Positions 8,901 through 17,414 of a stretch of 64,000 nucleotides of DNA are shown piece by piece (the stretch's first letter is position 1; the number at the start of each line of letters is the position of its first letter). The stretch spans positions 62,001-126,000 of the forward strand of contig CANQDA010000001.1 of assembly GCA_947591155.1 (NCBI GenBank). The letters run 5' to 3'. The notes under the pieces were generated by a model. It saw nothing but the letters and a program-made list of their open reading frames with translations. It had not been told where the DNA came from and ran no database searches. Position numbers and translations under genes: made by a program. The stretch comes from an uncultured Lachnospiraceae bacterium. GTDB taxonomy: Bacteria; Bacillota; Clostridia; Lachnospirales; Lachnospiraceae.

Positions 8901-8962
8901 ATCTTATGTCTCTCCCGAAACTTCTCACTATGTGCGCCGAAGTATATGCAAATCTCTTTCCG

Positions 8963-8991
8963 ATTCTATCCTTTTTCATACTATTTTGCAA
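8963..8991 (-). promoter_or_regulatory. sigma-A promoter of the acylation operon
   Basis: Minus-strand -35 TTGCAA (8986-8991), 17-nt spacer, -10 TAGAAT (8963-8968), about 60 nt before the start of the acyltransferase-3 gene. No other good promoter is seen before cobA, so the genes from 8900 to 2722 are probably one transcript. Confidence 0.65.
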
Positions 8992-9062
8992 GCTTTTTTT
9001 ACTGTCGCACATATGTCTCCGCAGGGAAGTCGGATATACAAGCTTCCGCATACACGCAAACA

Positions 9063-9103
9063 GGCTGCCGCCGGGGTTTCGAGAACCCTTTTCGGCGACA
9101 GCC
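9063..9103 (-). terminator. stem-loop after the SSB gene, possible terminator
   Basis: GGCTGCCGCCGG (9063-9074) pairs with CGGCGACAGCC (9093-9103), and the loop contains a second short stem. It lies just past the stop codon of the minus-strand SSB gene. The U-tract is poor on both strands, so termination is only probable. Confidence 0.45.
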
Positions 9104-9116
9104 GTTTTCATCGAAT

Positions 9117-9746
9117 CTACACTTCCAGATATTCCAGCTTGCTCACGGACACCTCGTAGGCGATGCGCTTCTCCGTAGTCTCATCATCCAGCCGCTTCAC
9201 ATACTCCCTGCTCTGTATCCGCCCCCACACCTGCACATGTCCGCCCACCTCAAAGCTCGAGGTGAAACGGGCGTTTCGGCCCCAACAGATGCACGGTATG
9301 TAATCCGACTTTCCGTACGGCCGATTGACCGCCAGCAGCATATCCGCGATTTCCCGGCCAAGCGGAGTCCTGCGGTACACCGGGGTCTTGCAGATGTATC
9401 CGTCCAGAAAGATCTGATTGCTCTTTACTTTGTCGCCTTCTTCCTCCACGAAGCTGACCTCCCGCGCAAATACGGAGAGCACCAGCCGGTTTTTCTTTTC
9501 TTCGTGCCTGTTGTACGAGCGGAACTGGCCGTAGACCTGTATGTACTCCCCCTCGTAATCCTTTGTGACGTCAATCAGACGCTCCGAGATCATCACCGGG
9601 ATGATGTCGGTGGAATCGCTCAGCCTCTGAACGGAAATATCCACCATGTAGAACCCTTCCCCGAACACCTCGTGGCTGAAGCCGAAGCCGGAAACGATCT
9701 TCCCCATGATGGATACCTGATTGTTTTCAATGATCTTATCTGTCAT
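9117..9746 (-). CDS. single-stranded DNA-binding protein with two OB-like halves
   Basis: A protein of 209 residues from the ATG at 9746, which has AAGGGAG upstream. The C-terminal half (about 105-209) has the SSB/PriB pattern: IFLDGYICKTPVYRRTPLG, then IPCICWGRNARF and GGHVQVWGRIQSREY. The N-terminal half (about 8-100) repeats the same beta-strand rhythm with VSIMGKIVSGF and YIQVYGQFRSY, so it looks like a second OB fold. Ordinary SSB has one OB fold and an acidic tail, and no acidic tail is seen here. It may be an accessory DNA-binding protein rather than the replicative SSB. It is divergent from typA. Confidence 0.7.
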   Translation of the reverse strand: MTDKIIENNQVSIMGKIVSGFGFSHEVFGEGFYMVDISVQRLSDSTDIIPVMISERLIDVTKDYEGEYIQVYGQFRSYNRHEEKKNRLVLSVFAREVSFVEEEGDKVKSNQIFLDGYICKTPVYRRTPLGREIADMLLAVNRPYGKSDYIPCICWGRNARFTSSFEVGGHVQVWGRIQSREYVKRLDDETTEKRIAYEVSVSKLEYLEV

Positions 9747-9874
9747 AAAGCATTGTTCTCCCTTCTTCGTGCGAAGTATCTTCTCGTATTTCAACTACTC
9801 CATATTTATTTATGCAAAAGAGCTTCCTAATATGTCATGTTTTTCCAAAAAAATAAAAAAATTTGCAGCGAGGC

Positions 9875-9902
9875 TTGTAATCTCCCCAAATTGTGGTAAA
9901 CT
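9875..9902 (+). promoter_or_regulatory. probable typA promoter
   Basis: -35 TTGTAA (9875-9880), 16-nt spacer, -10 TAAACT (9897-9902), about 40 nt before the typA start codon. The region between it and the SSB gene is A/T-rich. Confidence 0.5.
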
Positions 9903-9940
9903 GAACAAGATTTTAACAGTAGAGAGGAAAGAGAAACTTT

Positions 9941-11767
9941 ATGATCAGAGAAGACATAAGAAACATCGCGATCATCGCTCACGTAGACCACGGCAAGACG
10001 ACGCTTGTGGATGAGCTTTTGAAACAGAGCGGAGTGTTCCGTGAGAATCAGGAGGTCGCCGAGCGCGTCATGGACTCCAACGACCTGGAGCGAGAGCGCG
10101 GCATCACGATCCTGTCCAAGAACACCGCAGTTTTTTATAAGAATACGAAGATCAACATCATCGACACCCCGGGCCACGCCGATTTCGGCGGCGAGGTGGA
10201 ACGCGTGCTCAAGATGGTCAACGGCGTCATCCTCGTCGTGGACGCGTTCGAGGGCGCGATGCCCCAGACCAAATTTGTGCTGCGCAAGGCGCTTGAGCTC
10301 GATCTTCCGGTCATCGTCTGCATCAACAAAATCGACCGCCCGGAAGCGCGCCCGAGCGAGGTCATCGACGAAGTGCTCGAGCTTTTCATTGAGCTGGACG
10401 CCTCCGACGAACAGCTCGACTGTCCGTTTGTCTACGCATCCGCAAAGGCAGGTTACGCGGTGCTGGATCCGAAGGACGATCCGAAGAACATGGCTCCGCT
10501 CTTTGACACGATCCTGAACTACATTCCCGCTCCGCAGGGCGACGAGAACGGCCCGACACAGGTCCTCATCAGCACGATCGACTACAATGAATACGTAGGC
10601 CGCATCGGCGTCGGCAAGGTCGACCGCGGTACGATCTCCGTGAATCAGGAGGCCGTCCTTGTCAACCATCACGACCCGGATAAAAAGCAGAAAGTCAAAA
10701 TCAGCAAGCTCTATGAGTTTGACGGCTTGAATAAAGTAGACGTGAATTCTGCGACGATTGGTTCCATCGTCGCGATCTCCGGCATCGCGGACCTGCACAT
10801 CGGCGACACGATCTGCGCCGCGGACGCGCCGGATCCGATCCCATTCCAGAAGATTTCCGAGCCGACGATCTCGATGAACTTCATCGTCAACGACAGCCCG
10901 CTCGCAGGTCAGGAGGGCAAATACGTGACTTCCCGCCACATCCGCGACCGCCTGATGCGGGAGTTGAACACGGACGTCAGCCTGCGCGTCGAGGACACGG
11001 AAGATACCGACACATTCAAGGTCTCCGGGCGCGGCGAGCTGCACCTTTCGATCCTGATCGAGACCATGCGCCGCGAAGGCTACGAGTTCGCGGTCAGCAA
11101 GGCCGAGGTCATCTACAAGACGGACGAGCGCGGCAAGAAGCTTGAGCCGATGGAGCTCGCATACATTGATGTGCCCGAGGAATTCTCCGGCAGCGTCATC
11201 CAGAAGCTGAGCCTGCGCAAGGGCGAGCTTCAGGGGATGAGCGTCGGGCAGGGCGGCTATTCCCGTCTGGAGTTCTCAATTCCGTCCCGCGGCCTGATCG
11301 GCTACCGCGGCGAATTTCTGACCGACACGAAGGGCAACGGCATCATGAACACGATCTTCGATGGCTATGGCCCCTACAAGGGCGACCTGCAGTACCGCAG
11401 CCAGGGTTCACTGATCGCATTCGAGACCGGCGAGTCCGTCGCTTACGGCCTGTTCAACGCGCAGGATCGCGGCACTCTCTTCATCGGCCCGGGCGAGAAG
11501 GTCTACTCCGGCATGGTCATCGGTCAGAGCGCGAAGCCCGAGGACATCGAGCTGAACGTCTGCAAGACAAAGCACCTGACGAACACCCGTGCCTCAGGCT
11601 CCGACGAGGCGCTGAAGCTGACTCCGCCAAAGATCCTGAGTCTGGAGCAGGCGCTCGAATTCATCGACACGGACGAGCTGCTCGAAGTTACGCCGAAGAG
11701 CCTGCGCATCCGCAAGAAGATCCTTGATCCGCTTCAGAGAAAGAGGGCGTCGTTCCGAAAGAACTAA
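9941..11767 (+). CDS. typA: translational GTPase TypA/BipA
   Basis: A full-length 608-residue translation-factor GTPase. G1 is AHVDHGKT at residues 13-20, the G2 region is RERGITI, G3 is [11 protein letters not shown] and G4 is NKID. The TypA C-terminal signature [19 protein letters not shown] is present. BipA binds the ribosome and is needed for 50S assembly and growth under stress or cold. A purine-rich ribosome-binding site (GAGAGGAAAGAG) precedes the ATG. Its stop codon overlaps the stop of the convergent spoIIR gene by 4 nt, so there is no room for a separate terminator. Confidence 0.97.
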   Translation: MIREDIRNIAIIAHVDHGKTTLVDELLKQSGVFRENQEVAERVMDSNDLERERGITILSKNTAVFYKNTKINIIDTPGHADFGGEVERVLKMVNGVILVVDAFEGAMPQTKFVLRKALELDLPVIVCINKIDRPEARPSEVIDEVLELFIELDASDEQLDCPFVYASAKAGYAVLDPKDDPKNMAPLFDTILNYIPAPQGDENGPTQVLISTIDYNEYVGRIGVGKVDRGTISVNQEAVLVNHHDPDKKQKVKISKLYEFDGLNKVDVNSATIGSIVAISGIADLHIGDTICAADAPDPIPFQKISEPTISMNFIVNDSPLAGQEGKYVTSRHIRDRLMRELNTDVSLRVEDTEDTDTFKVSGRGELHLSILIETMRREGYEFAVSKAEVIYKTDERGKKLEPMELAYIDVPEEFSGSVIQKLSLRKGELQGMSVGQGGYSRLEFSIPSRGLIGYRGEFLTDTKGNGIMNTIFDGYGPYKGDLQYRSQGSLIAFETGESVAYGLFNAQDRGTLFIGPGEKVYSGMVIGQSAKPEDIELNVCKTKHLTNTRASGSDEALKLTPPKILSLEQALEFIDTDELLEVTPKSLRIRKKILDPLQRKRASFRKN

Positions 11768-12564
11768 AACCACCGAAACGCAATCTTCCACTTCTTCGGC
11801 TTTCGCAGGAGGCTTTCGTACTCCTCCACTGTCAGAACAGTCTTGAGTTCTGCGAGCTCGCCTTCGTCCACGACCGCGTGCAGGCAGTCGGAGAAGCACA
11901 GAGCCGGATAAAGCACGCACCACCAGTTATGGCCTCTTGCCTCGCCGAGCCGGACGCGCAGCGCGTCGTACCAGCCGGCGGGGAAGGTGCAGTTCCCGTA
12001 GCTGCGCTCCGGGAAATAGCAGTTCTCAATAGAGGCCTGCGCGCGGTAAGGCATTTTCTGCTCTTCCAGTACTCGGTTCGCTGCCTCTTCGATTTCAGGA
12101 AGATGTGTCTGGAGGAATCGCAGCTCAGCATCCTTTCCATTGAGCATTTCTCTGCTCCCGTTCCCAGAGCTTTCTGTATTTCCACGAATCTTCTCCAGCA
12201 CCGCGTCCCGCACCAGATACTTGACCTTTTGGTCCTCCTCGCTGTCGCTGTTTGCCAGCACATGGAAGCGCAGTACTTCCTCTGCGATTCCCCGTTGCAG
12301 AATCGCGCGGTGCGCTGCGGACACCCCGATATTCAGTACAAGCGAACAAGCCAGTACACAGAACAGTGTAACGCTCCATTTTCGGAGAGCCTCAGCATTC
12401 TGTTTTTTTCTTTGGATTGTCTCCGCTTTTCGGAACAACCTTTTTCCATGCGCATTTTCTCTCCCGCACGGATTTTCCCTATGCGATTCTTTCTCCTCAC
12501 ACAAATTTTGTTCACATGGTCTTTTCGTTCTATCCAGTCTCTCTTTTCTGATTCCAGGCAACAT
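11764..12564 (-). CDS. spoIIR: stage II sporulation protein R
   Basis: The SpoIIR domain begins around residue 90 with a membrane or signal segment (LFCVLACSLVLNIGVSAA), followed by the family block VLRFHVLANSDSEEDQ and the C-terminal GHNWWCVLYPALCF. SpoIIR is made in the forespore under sigma-F, is secreted, and triggers SpoIIGA to process pro-sigma-E in the mother cell. The preferred start is 12564, with GGGAGG 10 nt upstream; an upstream in-frame start exists at 12612. The basic, charged N-terminal extension of about 75 residues before the membrane segment is longer than usual. It implies a sporulating host. Confidence 0.9.
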   Translation of the reverse strand: MLPGIRKERLDRTKRPCEQNLCEEKESHRENPCGRENAHGKRLFRKAETIQRKKQNAEALRKWSVTLFCVLACSLVLNIGVSAAHRAILQRGIAEEVLRFHVLANSDSEEDQKVKYLVRDAVLEKIRGNTESSGNGSREMLNGKDAELRFLQTHLPEIEEAANRVLEEQKMPYRAQASIENCYFPERSYGNCTFPAGWYDALRVRLGEARGHNWWCVLYPALCFSDCLHAVVDEGELAELKTVLTVEEYESLLRKPKKWKIAFRWF

Positions 12565-12676
12565 AAAAGGCAACCCTCCCTTACATTCGGAAGTGTTGCC
12601 TTGTTTTCCCATCTATAATCAAATTCTGCTCGATTCCCCACTGCCGGCTGTGCGGACCAGATACATGTGCATGCTA

Positions 12677-13147
12677 TCAATTCAGCAGCCATACGCCGAG
12701 ATTCAGGTATCCGGCAAACGTCACCCAAAGCAAATAGGGGACAAGAAGATAAGCCGAACTCTGCGATATCTCCCCGAACAAATAGATCACCGTCACGATC
12801 AGCACCCACAGCAGAACCAGCCAAATAAAGGACGCCGCGTATAATCCAAAAGTGAAAAACAGGATAGGCCAGAAAAAATTCACTGCGAGCTGCACCGCAT
12901 AGAAGATCAACGCCCTGCCTGTATCCTGAGAATCCTTTCCCGCCGTCAGTACCAGATACGACGCTATTCCCATCAGCAGATACAGAATCGTCCAGACAAT
13001 CGGGAACACCCATCCTGGCGGGGATAAAGGCGGCTTGTTCAGCATCGCAAACTTTGCCATACCGCCGCCTGACAAAACTCCCGCCACGGCTCCCACCGCA
13101 AGGGGGATCAGCACACATATGATCAGCGTACTTTTCTCTCTTTTCAA
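12677..13147 (-). CDS. tspO: TspO/MBR family membrane protein
   Basis: A 156-residue protein with five predicted membrane segments and the TspO pattern KPPLSPPGWVFPIVWTILY in the first loop, then FFWPILFFTFG and a final segment ending LNLGVWLLN. TspO proteins bind porphyrins and related ligands and are linked to stress responses; the role in clostridia is uncertain. The start is a TTG with AGAGGTG upstream. No porphyrin genes are nearby. Confidence 0.92.
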   Translation of the reverse strand: MKREKSTLIICVLIPLAVGAVAGVLSGGGMAKFAMLNKPPLSPPGWVFPIVWTILYLLMGIASYLVLTAGKDSQDTGRALIFYAVQLAVNFFWPILFFTFGLYAASFIWLVLLWVLIVTVIYLFGEISQSSAYLLVPYLLWVTFAGYLNLGVWLLN

Positions 13148-13202
13148 ATTGCTTCACCTCTTCAAACCCTTCTAGAAAAAGAGTATGAAAAGCATGGGAA
13201 AA

Positions 13203-14060
13203 TTATACCGCTTTCTGTGTATCGAGCACCCTCAGAGCCTGAACCGCCTTTTCAAGATGCGGATTCTGCACCTCGTCGAACGTCCCCGCGTCCGCCAGCC
13301 GTGCGATCTTGGGATCAATCGGCAGCTTGCCAAGCACGAGGGAACCAAACTCAACCGCCACTGCGTCGATCCTGCTCTCGCCAAACACCGCGATCTCCTT
13401 CCCGCAGTCCGGACACTTAAGATAGCTGTAATTCTCGATCATACCGAGCACCGGAATGTTCATCGTCTCCGCCATCTTGTAGGCCTTTTTCACGATCAGC
13501 TTCACGAGATCCTGCGGAGAGGTCACGATCAGGATGCCGTCCACCGGAATCGACTGGAACACAGTAAGAGGCACGTCGCCAGTCCCCGGCGGCAGATCCA
13601 CGAGCAGATAATCCAACTCGCCCCAGATCACGTCCGTCCAGAACTGCTTCACTGCCCCGGCGAGCACCGGGCCGCGCCATATCACCGGAGCCTCCGGATC
13701 CGGCATCAGAAGATTGATCGACATCACCTTGATATCGTTCTTTGTCAGTACCGGATACATACCCTGGTCGTCCGCCATCGCCGGTCCGTTCAAGCCATAC
13801 ATCCTCGGGATTGACGGCCCCGTGATGTCCGCGTCCATGATCCCGACACGGTACCCCCGCGCCGCCAGAAGATTCGCCAGCGACGCGGTCACCATCGATT
13901 TGCCCACACCGCCCTTTCCGCTGACAACTCCGATCACATGTTTAATCTCTGAATAGATATTGAGCTCCTCCAGAAAGCTCTGCGGCTGTTTTGCACTCGG
14001 ACAGCCCTCACAGCTCGCCTTGCTGCAGCTTGCTGCGCTCGCACATGATTTTTCTGCCAT
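13203..14060 (-). CDS. mrp: Mrp/NBP35-family Fe-S cluster carrier ATPase
   Basis: A 285-residue protein with the deviant Walker A motif SGKGGVGKS at about residues 47-55, a switch region with YLLVDLPPGTGD, and a C-terminal YLKCPDCGKE whose CxxC pair binds a bridging cluster in the family dimer. The N-terminus has an extra Cys-rich stretch (five Cys in the first 20 residues), as in NBP35-like forms, which may hold a second cluster. These proteins pass Fe-S clusters to apo-enzymes. GGAGGG precedes the ATG. Confidence 0.92.
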   Translation of the reverse strand: MAEKSCASAASCSKASCEGCPSAKQPQSFLEELNIYSEIKHVIGVVSGKGGVGKSMVTASLANLLAARGYRVGIMDADITGPSIPRMYGLNGPAMADDQGMYPVLTKNDIKVMSINLLMPDPEAPVIWRGPVLAGAVKQFWTDVIWGELDYLLVDLPPGTGDVPLTVFQSIPVDGILIVTSPQDLVKLIVKKAYKMAETMNIPVLGMIENYSYLKCPDCGKEIAVFGESRIDAVAVEFGSLVLGKLPIDPKIARLADAGTFDEVQNPHLEKAVQALRVLDTQKAV

Positions 14061-14118
14061 CTCAATCCCTCCATAGCGCGTCTATTGTGCTTTCTATATA
14101 ATATACTCGTTTCACTCT

Positions 14119-14147
14119 ATTCTATCACACCATCGTTTTATTCGCAA
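14119..14147 (-). promoter_or_regulatory. sigma-A promoter of mrp
   Basis: Minus-strand -35 TTGCGA (14142-14147), 17-nt spacer, -10 TAGAAT (14119-14124), about 60 nt before the mrp start. A second -10-like TATATT lies downstream in the leader. Confidence 0.6.
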
Positions 14148-14177
14148 AGGAACAAGACGGCTACCTCTTGCTGCAGC

Positions 14178-15296
14178 TTATAGCTTGCTCAGAGCCAGAG
14201 CGCACTCCGACGAATATCTGCTCTTGTACACTGGGAAGTGCTTCATGCGATAATTATATAATTTCTTCAGGAACTGAACGTTCGTCGTCTTAGTCTTGAT
14301 CTTGCAAGCCTTCACCGCATTGACCGCTGTCGTCTGTCCGTGCTGGATCGAATAACTGTACACTGCACCTTTCACGACATCCGGGCGGCTCGCGAGGTCA
14401 ATACCCGCCACCGCCAGCGCGCGCTCCACCGGATCATAGTATTCCTGTCTCGCAAACGTATCCTGCAGCTGAGCAAAAAGCTTTGGATCCCGCGCATAAA
14501 CCTTGTTCCACGCTTTGAAGAACTTCTTATTGCTCTTGAGCTTCGTCCCGTTTGTATATTTTGCGTACTTTTTAAAATCTTTGCAAAGCGTCGGATTTTG
14601 CGCATACGCATACTTCACAAACGGAAGCAGCGAATAACGATTGTCAAACTGATACGCGCCGCACGCGTTTCCATGGTCTCCACCAGTCTGGCTGTACGCC
14701 GCGGAGCCTGACTCAAAGGTCAGGAAAAACAACATATCCGCCCCCGGAGTGCCTCCTCCAACCGGTGTGCACACACCGCGCTCATCGGCCATATATTTCT
14801 GACCTTTGTATGTAATCTTCCTGTTCGTCCGCAGCACTCCGGCCGAAGTGAAGTAATACAGCTTTCCGCCAATGCTCTGGAGCTTCTTGACACGCGTCTT
14901 AGTCGACTTGTCTATGTAATACATCTTGTCGCCGACCTTGATCCAACCGGTCACCAGCTTGCCGGCGTCGGTATAATAATAATACTGCTTGTTGATCTTC
15001 TGCCAGCCGGCTTTAAAATTCTTGACCCATTTTCCGTCGTCCCTGACAAACACGCGGATCTTCACACCGTTCACTTTCCTGCTGACCCAGGTGTTGCGAT
15101 CCATGTAGCCGCTCTTGTTCAGATGCCTGTTGCCGACCCATTTGTTCTTCACAAGATTTCCGTTCTGGTAACACTGCATGTTGCCGTTCTCGACGGACTT
15201 CCATGTATAGGAAGCCGCGTCCACGGTACATGGCATGGCCAGCAGCAAAAGAAGCGCGACGAAAAGTATGCTTCCTGTTATTCCCCTTTTCTTCAT
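14178..15296 (-). CDS. secreted protein: wall-binding repeats plus unassigned putative hydrolase domain
   Basis: A 372-residue protein with a signal peptide (about 1-27). Residues 30-175 carry choline/glucan-binding type repeats (GWQKINKQYYYYTDAGK, GWIKVGDKMYYID, SIGGKLYYFTSAGV). The C-terminal domain (about 185-372) starts with FFLTFESGS and contains GNACGAYQFDNRYSLLPF; Glu195 together with the CGAYQFD block resembles the catalytic Glu region of lysozyme/SLT-like enzymes. I do not recognise the family. A peptidoglycan-cleaving role is inferred from this pattern and from the binding repeats. GGGGAG precedes the ATG. Confidence 0.6.
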   Translation of the reverse strand: MKKRGITGSILFVALLLLLAMPCTVDAASYTWKSVENGNMQCYQNGNLVKNKWVGNRHLNKSGYMDRNTWVSRKVNGVKIRVFVRDDGKWVKNFKAGWQKINKQYYYYTDAGKLVTGWIKVGDKMYYIDKSTKTRVKKLQSIGGKLYYFTSAGVLRTNRKITYKGQKYMADERGVCTPVGGGTPGADMLFFLTFESGSAAYSQTGGDHGNACGAYQFDNRYSLLPFVKYAYAQNPTLCKDFKKYAKYTNGTKLKSNKKFFKAWNKVYARDPKLFAQLQDTFARQEYYDPVERALAVAGIDLASRPDVVKGAVYSYSIQHGQTTAVNAVKACKIKTKTTNVQFLKKLYNYRMKHFPVYKSRYSSECALALSKL

Positions 15297-15489
15297 ACAA
15301 AATCTCCCCTGTGCCCTATGTAATGTATTATCTGTGTTTTCGTGTTTTTTATTTTACACCATGTGGATCAATTCTGCAAGGAGAAGCAAAAATATGATGT
15401 TTTCATCACATGAAATATATGGTAAACTGTACATGAACACGCGTATCATCCGCGAAGGAAACTGCGTCGCTGAAAGGAAATTCCTCGCT

Positions 15490-17337
15490 ATGGACAACAA
15501 AAATTCCAACAAAAGGATATGGCAAAAAATATTCCGGCTGCTGCCGCCAAGACAGAAGCTGCGTTTCTTGTGGATTCTGGCGATCCTGGTGTTCTCGGCT
15601 GTCTTAAGCCAGCTCACTCCGCTCGCCGTCGGCTACCTGACCGACCACATTCTGGCGGATCAGAGCGTCACCTTTCCATCGGTGCTTCCCGTGCTTCTGA
15701 TGATCCTGTTGGTAAATGTCGCCAATGAGATCATCAAGGTCGCGCGCAGACTGATCGTCGAGGATACCGCGACGCAGGCGGAAAAGACCGCGCGCCAAAG
15801 GGCGTCCGCTTCTCTGCTGACGGCGCCGCTGTCCTACTTTCGCAATAGCATGACCGGAAATATCCACGGGCGGCTGAACCGTAGCCTTGAGGGAACGGTC
15901 AAATTGGTCAAATTGCTGTTTATGGATTTTGCCCCTGCCGTCACCACCGGCCTTGCCGCGATCGTGACGATCTTCCTACGGCTCCCGGTACCGGTCGCCT
16001 GCCTCGTCGTGCTCGTGATCCCGGTCGGCACCTTCCTCGTGTTCCGTCAAATCAGCACCCAGAAGGGGATCCGCGTCGAGCTCATGGAGACGCGCGCCGA
16101 TATGGACGGCACGATGGTTGAACTTCTGGGCGGGATCGAGACAATCCGAACGCTCGACAGCGCGCAGACGGAGGAAAATCGCATCCTCGACCGCTCCGAG
16201 CATCTTCGGGAGAAAGAAATGCGCCATCACAAGGCGATGGCATTCTACGACTGCCTGAAGTTCATCAACGAGGCTGTGTTCAGCGTCCTCGTCATCGGTA
16301 TCTCTGTCCTGCTGGCCTCACACGGGATCATCTCGATCGGCACGGTGCTCACGGCCTACCTCTGCTTCACCCAGCTGACCGGTCCGCTGCGCGAGCTGCA
16401 CCGGATCCTGGATGAATTTTCAGAGTGCGTCGTCCTGGCGAACGACTATTTCCGACTGCTGGAGCTGCCGACGGATTTTTCCTATCTGCCTGATGCAGCC
16501 GCCGACCCGGACCAAACCGTTGTGCGAAACATATCCAAAGGCTGCCCTGCGAAAACCGAAGCTTTGCAGAATATGTCCGCGCGTCAGCCAGCTCCTGCCG
16601 CCAACGATATACGGGTTCGAGGAGTGCGCTTCGCCTACCCGGAAAAGCCGGATCAGCCGATCCTCAACAATATTGATCTGGAGATTCCCGCAGGGGCCTT
16701 CATGGGGATCGCCGGCCCCAGCGGCTGCGGCAAATCCACGCTGATCAAGGTCATCGACAAGCTCGAGCAGGCGGAAGGCGAAGTGCTGCTGGGTGGCCGG
16801 AATCTGTCCTCGCTCAGCCGATCGGCTCTCGCCGAGTCTGTCGCGCTTGTGCCGCAGACCCCGTTTTTGGTCGCGGACACGATATACAACAATATCTGTT
16901 ACGGGATGAAGCGGGAGGTAGCTCTCGAAGAAGTAAAGGACGCCGCGCGAAAGGCCAACATCGCCGCCGACATCGAGCAGTTCCCCGGCGGATATGAGTT
17001 CCCTGTCGCGGAGAGCGGCGCCAATCTCTCCGGCGGCCAGCGGCAGCGGATCGCACTGGCGCGCATCTTCCTGCGCAGACCCCGGATCCTGATCCTCGAC
17101 GAGGCGACCTCCGCTCTGGACAACACTTCGGAAAAACTGATCCAGTCTGAGATTGAGAAGCTGAAGGAAAAATACGGCATGACCGTGCTCTCGATCGCGC
17201 ACCGCCTGACCACGCTGAAAAACTGCGACGAGATCATCGTCATGGATAAAGGGCAAATCGTCCAGAAAGGTAAGTTCGACGAACTGGAAGCCACGCCCGG
17301 CATCTTCCGGGACATGGCGCTGGGACTACTAAAATGA
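15490..17337 (+). CDS. ABC transporter, fused permease and ATPase
   Basis: From the ATG at 15490 the protein has 615 residues. The N-terminal half is a six-segment type I exporter membrane domain, and the C-terminal half is an ATPase with Walker A GPSGCGKST (about 409), signature LSGGQRQRIALAR (about 514), Walker B ILILDEATSALD (about 536) and the switch histidine in SIAHRLTT. It belongs to the MsbA/LmrA-like half-transporters, which usually export lipids, peptides or drugs. There is no partner gene, so a homodimer is likely. An alternative start at 15394 has AAGGAG 10 nt upstream and would add 32 residues; the choice is uncertain. Confidence 0.85.
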   Translation: MDNKNSNKRIWQKIFRLLPPRQKLRFLWILAILVFSAVLSQLTPLAVGYLTDHILADQSVTFPSVLPVLLMILLVNVANEIIKVARRLIVEDTATQAEKTARQRASASLLTAPLSYFRNSMTGNIHGRLNRSLEGTVKLVKLLFMDFAPAVTTGLAAIVTIFLRLPVPVACLVVLVIPVGTFLVFRQISTQKGIRVELMETRADMDGTMVELLGGIETIRTLDSAQTEENRILDRSEHLREKEMRHHKAMAFYDCLKFINEAVFSVLVIGISVLLASHGIISIGTVLTAYLCFTQLTGPLRELHRILDEFSECVVLANDYFRLLELPTDFSYLPDAAADPDQTVVRNISKGCPAKTEALQNMSARQPAPAANDIRVRGVRFAYPEKPDQPILNNIDLEIPAGAFMGIAGPSGCGKSTLIKVIDKLEQAEGEVLLGGRNLSSLSRSALAESVALVPQTPFLVADTIYNNICYGMKREVALEEVKDAARKANIAADIEQFPGGYEFPVAESGANLSGGQRQRIALARIFLRRPRILILDEATSALDNTSEKLIQSEIEKLKEKYGMTVLSIAHRLTTLKNCDEIIVMDKGQIVQKGKFDELEATPGIFRDMALGLLK

Positions 17338-17414
17338 CACAATTGCCATAAAATATTTTTTGCACTTACAAGCTAATTCGCGCACTCCTCTACTGCTGAT
17401 CAGAATTTAGAGGC

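Noticed and set aside
9941..11044. Long minus-strand ORF opposite typA (405 codons)
   Set aside because: It is a codon-bias shadow of a GC-rich gene. It lacks a ribosome-binding site, and its translation is full of Arg, Val and Asp runs typical of antisense frames.
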